Shown here: in pieces, positions 31,179 to 35,000 of the stretch
Position numbering within the stretch: position 1 is the first letter of the stretch
Layout: the number at the start of each line of letters is the position of its first letter
Origin: Bolinopsis microptera
Lineage: Eukaryota > Ctenophora > Tentaculata > Lobata > Bolinopsidae
Assembly (NCBI RefSeq): GCF_026151205.1
Contig: NC_087072.1
Coordinates: forward strand, 15,788,169-15,823,168
Direction of reading: 5' to 3'
Length of the DNA: 35,000 nt
Program-made: the position numbers and the translations under genes
The notes under the pieces: model-generated
Database searches by the model: none
What the model was told of the DNA's origin: nothing
The model's input: the letters and a program-made list of their open reading frames with translations, nothing else

Positions 31179-34100
31179 ATGACGTTAACGACAGTGTATA
31201 AGAAAACGTCAGAAACGAAGTATATGACACCGACATGCTCGGTGGCGATGCTCTTCCACATTCTCAGCATTGCTACCATAATTGTGGTTCCTGCTCTCGT
31301 AGGTCAGTATTATATCAGTTTCTTATTCTCTGGTTATATTACATGAAATATTTAATTTAATGTATTATTTGATATTTATATTTGGATATTCTGAGATCTG
31401 CATGGTTAAAAATTACAATGGTGTCCGAAATTACCCAGATTTTCGTAAATTTCAAGTGGTTAAATTTTAAAGTCTCCCAATACACCCGCTTAAGGCATAA
31501 TAAATGATTTTTACGTAGAAATTCTGGAAAAGGGGGAAAACGTTGCTGAAATACATCAAAATTGGTTAATTTCCCAAATTTAATTCAGAGATTCGCGTTT
31601 ATCCGGCGATATATTCCTAAAATACTCTAATTTCGAATTATTGCAACTTACGTCGAGCCAAACCAGCTAACTACCGACCTATATCACTCACCTCTCATGT
31701 GGTTAAAGTATACGAGAGGGTGATAAGAAAAAAGCTGGTAAACTATTTGGATATCAATAACCTCATCTGTAGTAAGCAGCACGGATTTAGATCTGGCCGG
31801 AGTTGCCTTACTCAACTTCTCCACCATTTTGATGACGTTTTGGATTCTCTGAGCAACAATTCAGATTTTGATTCAATATACCTCGACTATGCCAAGGCTT
31901 TCGATAAAGTCGATCACAAACTCCTACTGAGAAAGCTCCAACTCTATGGAATCCATCCTAAAATCATAAAGTGGATAGAATCTTTCCTCTCAGACCGGAA
32001 ACAAGCAGTTGTTGTTGACGGTCATCTGTCCATCCTTGCACTGATAATCAGCGGAGTTCCACAAGGTACGGTTTTGGGGCCGATCCTTTTCTTGATTTTT
32101 ATCAATGATATCGAACATTGTATCATGCACTCTATAATTCGATGTTTTGCTGATGACACTCGCATATCCATTGCTATCAAATCGGAGCATGACGTCAAGC
32201 TCCTCCAAGAAGATCTGCAAAATGTCATTGACTGGTCTGAAAGAAATAATATGGCCCTTCACAAAGACAAATTTGAGTACATGTGTCATAAATTCAACCA
32301 CCAATATGTACTATCTGAACTTCCATTTGTGGTTGAACACTATCAATACTCAGTTTCCAAAGACACTATACTTGAGCCAATACATCAGCTCAGGGATTTA
32401 GGCGTCATAGTGTCAAGTGATCTCTCTTGGTCCCCTCACATACGAGCCATTGCAGATAAAGCTCGCCAAAAAGCATCATGGGTTCTCAGTGTATTTCACA
32501 CACGATCTCACTCCATCATGCTGACGCTATACAAATCAATGGTTCGAAGTCTGATTGAATATTGCTGTCCATTATGGCATCCCTCAAAAATCAGCGATAT
32601 CCAAGAACTGGAGAGTGTACAGAAAGCATTCACCGCCAGAATATCAGGAATGCGCGATCTCCACTACTGGGATCGCCTGGTCTATCTATCTCTGATGTCT
32701 CTTCAACGAAGGCGGGAGCGATTCATCATTCTCCATATGTGGAAAATCCTCCACGGAAAGACCAGCAATGATCTGAACGTTCTATTTGTTTCACGCCCAA
32801 GGCTTGGAAACCTTGCAGTAATTCCATCAAAACGTAGAACCAGTTCAACAGCAAACCTCACCTTGTTTGACAACTCATTTGCAGTTCAGGGACCTAAATT
32901 GTGGAATGCAATCCCCTACCATCTGAATGTCATTCAAGATCTAGAGCACTTCAAAGATAAGCTCACAAAGTTCATGTTGTCTCTCCCTGATAAGCCGCCG
33001 ATCAGGGGATATACTCCTCCAAATACGAACTCTCTGCTGTGCTGGCGCAACGAGCGAGACTCTACTTCGCTATGGGGTGGTCAGAAGATGTGATGGCCCC
33101 GTCAAGTCTTGACGAAACTCAACATAGGTCACATAGGTCATAGGTAGGTACGTATCGTGAAATTACCTGAATTAACCTGATAAACCGTTAATACTTCACC
33201 ACTCCCACTTTTAAGTTTTTAAGTCGAAGTAATATTCATTCTTTAATGCTGCTATATGAATATAATACAGTTTGATTTTATCTCATTATCTATATACCAA
33301 TTATAACTTATTTCCCAATCAGGCTTCTACACCCGCAACCTGTGGGTATCAGACATGACATACTACGAACAACCCCATGTCCAATTCAAGTACAAGCTGA
33401 TTACTCAACTACAAAATAGTCGTAAGTCCCCTTGTACGGCTCTCGTATTATTATAATAATATCGCATAGATTATTGAGATGCCTTAACATAAATGCATTA
33501 TGTTGGATTGTTCCTCTGTGGTTCAGGTTAATTTCATGAGATTAGGTTTGTTAACTATGTAGATTACACGATCTCGTTTAAAGGCCTGACACAGGAACAT
33601 CCATATAATGCACATCTATTTTAAGATCTGGCACAGTTGACAATACTTGATCTTATAATGTTGATATAATATGTCATGTTGAATGTTGATAACCATTTTC
33701 ATTCATTATATCGATGAAAGCGCGGCTATTTATATGTATTAACTATTAAGCCGACATAAGGCAGTACCGGTAGAACAGGTTGAACCAGTGCAGCTGGTAG
33801 AACCCGACCTTTGTGGCCTACATAACTTATTAAACAAACTGTGACTCAGCAGTCAGTATAAAATATTTAAATTTAGCTATGATATATGTAATATGGATAG
33901 CTGTCAGGAGCCAGCTAGGTCAATGTGGTTACATGGCTCAACTTAGAATAACACTATTAGTGAACAGTTCTAAATAATTGTGGGCTAGAAGTGCCAACAT
34001 CAAAGCAAAAAAATGTTTTTAAAAACAGATTGATTTTGTTTCAATTCTGTTTCAATCTATTGTTTTTTGTGTTGGCACATTTTGGTCAATCATGTGACCG

Positions 34101-34430
34101 AGGCGTGCCACCAATATTGCAACAAAACCAAAAATATTTGAAGACGCTTTTATTTTGCGTTTTGTGGTGTCACTCTTCGGCCACCCTGGTAATTATTGTC
34201 AAGTGGCTGAGTTGTCTCACCATGAAAGTAACAATCTCTCCCACACCAAAAGCGAAAGTAAAGTTTTATAACACTCTCTCCCCCATACAGAAAGTGAAAG
34301 TAAAGTTTGGAGCACGTGGTCGTACTACAACACGCTAGTACAGGACATGTTGTCTGTACCAAGTGTCAGTGTAGCTGAGCAGGACACTGACAGAGACGGA
34401 CTGACAGATCAACTCAACATTACCTTACAG
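31179..34430 (+). CDS. TMEM231: TMEM231, 5' part (coding exons 1-3), runs off the window
   Basis: TMEM231 is a two-pass membrane protein of the B9/MKS complex at the ciliary transition zone, where it helps form the diffusion barrier. Exons: 31179-31302, 33323-33421 and 34291-34430 (phases 1, 1, 0; GT..AG), giving the first 121 of an expected roughly 310-330 residues. Seen: a first transmembrane segment (about 22-43, VAMLFHILSIATIIVVPALV), then FYTRNLWVSDMTYYEQPHVQF, corresponding to the family pattern of a tryptophan-containing loop followed by EQP, then WSTWSYYNTL and the conserved acidic DTDRDGLTDQLN. No further exon could be placed between 34431 and the window end, so the rest lies beyond. 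Intron 1 carries a LINE. Confidence 0.9.
31650..33155 (+). mobile_element. 5'-truncated LINE in TMEM231 intron 1
   Basis: Same strand as the host gene. The protein frame is open from the stop at 31618-31620; recognisable LINE sequence starts with KPANYRPISLTS (motif 0) and the frame ends at 33093. Left limits of the element lie around 31650. After the stop comes a 3' tail ending in tandem cataggt units (33121-33150). tacgt occurs at both edges (about 31649 and 33151) and may be a short target duplication. Confidence 0.8.
31699..33093 (+). CDS. LINE reverse transcriptase (uninterrupted, N-terminally truncated)
   Basis: Ordered motifs: KQHGFRSGRSCLTQLL, SIYLDYAKAFDKVDHKLLL, SGVPQGTVLGPILFLIFIND, catalytic CFADDTRISIAI (both aspartates near 32150), LRDLGVIVSSDLSWSPHI, SLIEYCCPLWHP, LSLMSLQRRRERFIILHMWKIL and QGPKLWNAIPYHL. 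It lacks the N-terminal endonuclease. The listed start is a GTG codon; the open frame extends upstream to 31621 and there is no natural initiator, as expected for a truncated copy. No disabling change is visible in the palm. Close relative of the LINE at 20601-21960. Confidence 0.9.
   Translation: MVKVYERVIRKKLVNYLDINNLICSKQHGFRSGRSCLTQLLHHFDDVLDSLSNNSDFDSIYLDYAKAFDKVDHKLLLRKLQLYGIHPKIIKWIESFLSDRKQAVVVDGHLSILALIISGVPQGTVLGPILFLIFINDIEHCIMHSIIRCFADDTRISIAIKSEHDVKLLQEDLQNVIDWSERNNMALHKDKFEYMCHKFNHQYVLSELPFVVEHYQYSVSKDTILEPIHQLRDLGVIVSSDLSWSPHIRAIADKARQKASWVLSVFHTRSHSIMLTLYKSMVRSLIEYCCPLWHPSKISDIQELESVQKAFTARISGMRDLHYWDRLVYLSLMSLQRRRERFIILHMWKILHGKTSNDLNVLFVSRPRLGNLAVIPSKRRTSSTANLTLFDNSFAVQGPKLWNAIPYHLNVIQDLEHFKDKLTKFMLSLPDKPPIRGYTPPNTNSLLCWRNERDSTSLWGGQKM
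34231..34308. repeat. Tandem duplication at the TMEM231 exon 3 acceptor
   Basis: Copy 1 (34231-34266) and copy 2 (34271-34308) share ctctccc...gaaagtaaagttt. Copy 2 contains the acceptor catacag and the first bases of exon 3; copy 1 has acaccaaaag at that place, with no acag. Confidence 0.75.

Positions 34431-35000
<570 letters not shown>

Noticed and set aside
31016-31279. 87-codon minus-strand frame at 31016-31279
   Set aside because: It is antisense to the last exon of the cysteine-rich gene and exon 1 of TMEM231, whose plus-strand frames fit known or consistent gene structures.

Overview
This is an AT-rich eukaryotic genomic window, almost certainly from an invertebrate animal. It carries spliced genes with GT..AG introns of about 0.1-2 kb, genes for conserved animal proteins (a GPN1 GTPase, a C3orf38/DUF4518 protein, the ciliary protein TMEM231) and many transposable elements. 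The exact phylum cannot be read from the sequence; a non-bilaterian or another compact-gene invertebrate would fit, but that is inference.

Layout. From 1 to about 22.2 kb I find no host gene. This part is a patchwork of repeats: a TA-flanked MITE (2891-3280), a 281-bp MITE with 16-bp terminal inverted repeats (3543-3823), a 1.37-kb near-perfect palindrome bounded by TTAA (4081-5446), a 2.07-kb inverted-repeat element that shares the palindrome's right-hand TTAA (5447-7519), LINE relics (8989-9237 plus strand; 10000-10660 minus strand), a 53-bp minisatellite (13529-13822), a frameshifted LINE (14346-15725, minus strand), two hAT-type elements with 8-bp target duplications (16764-17560 and 17928-18281), and a composite inverted-repeat element (18301-22190) with a LINE inserted into only one of its arms.

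From 22.2 kb to the end there are four plus-strand genes: GPN1 (7 coding exons, 377 aa, complete), a C3orf38 homolog (one coding exon, 317 aa), a small cysteine-rich single-pass membrane protein (3 exons, 115 aa, not recognised), and TMEM231 (first three coding exons; the rest lies beyond the window). The cysteine-rich gene's stop codon is only 55 bp from the TMEM231 start codon, and that gap holds a near-consensus RFX X-box, the usual control element of ciliary genes. TMEM231 intron 1 contains a 5'-truncated LINE. The window ends in a long CT microsatellite.

Functionally, GPN1 acts in RNA polymerase II assembly and nuclear import, and TMEM231 in the ciliary transition zone. Nothing shows that the four genes share a pathway; the one regulatory coupling visible is the tight cysteine-rich gene/TMEM231 arrangement.
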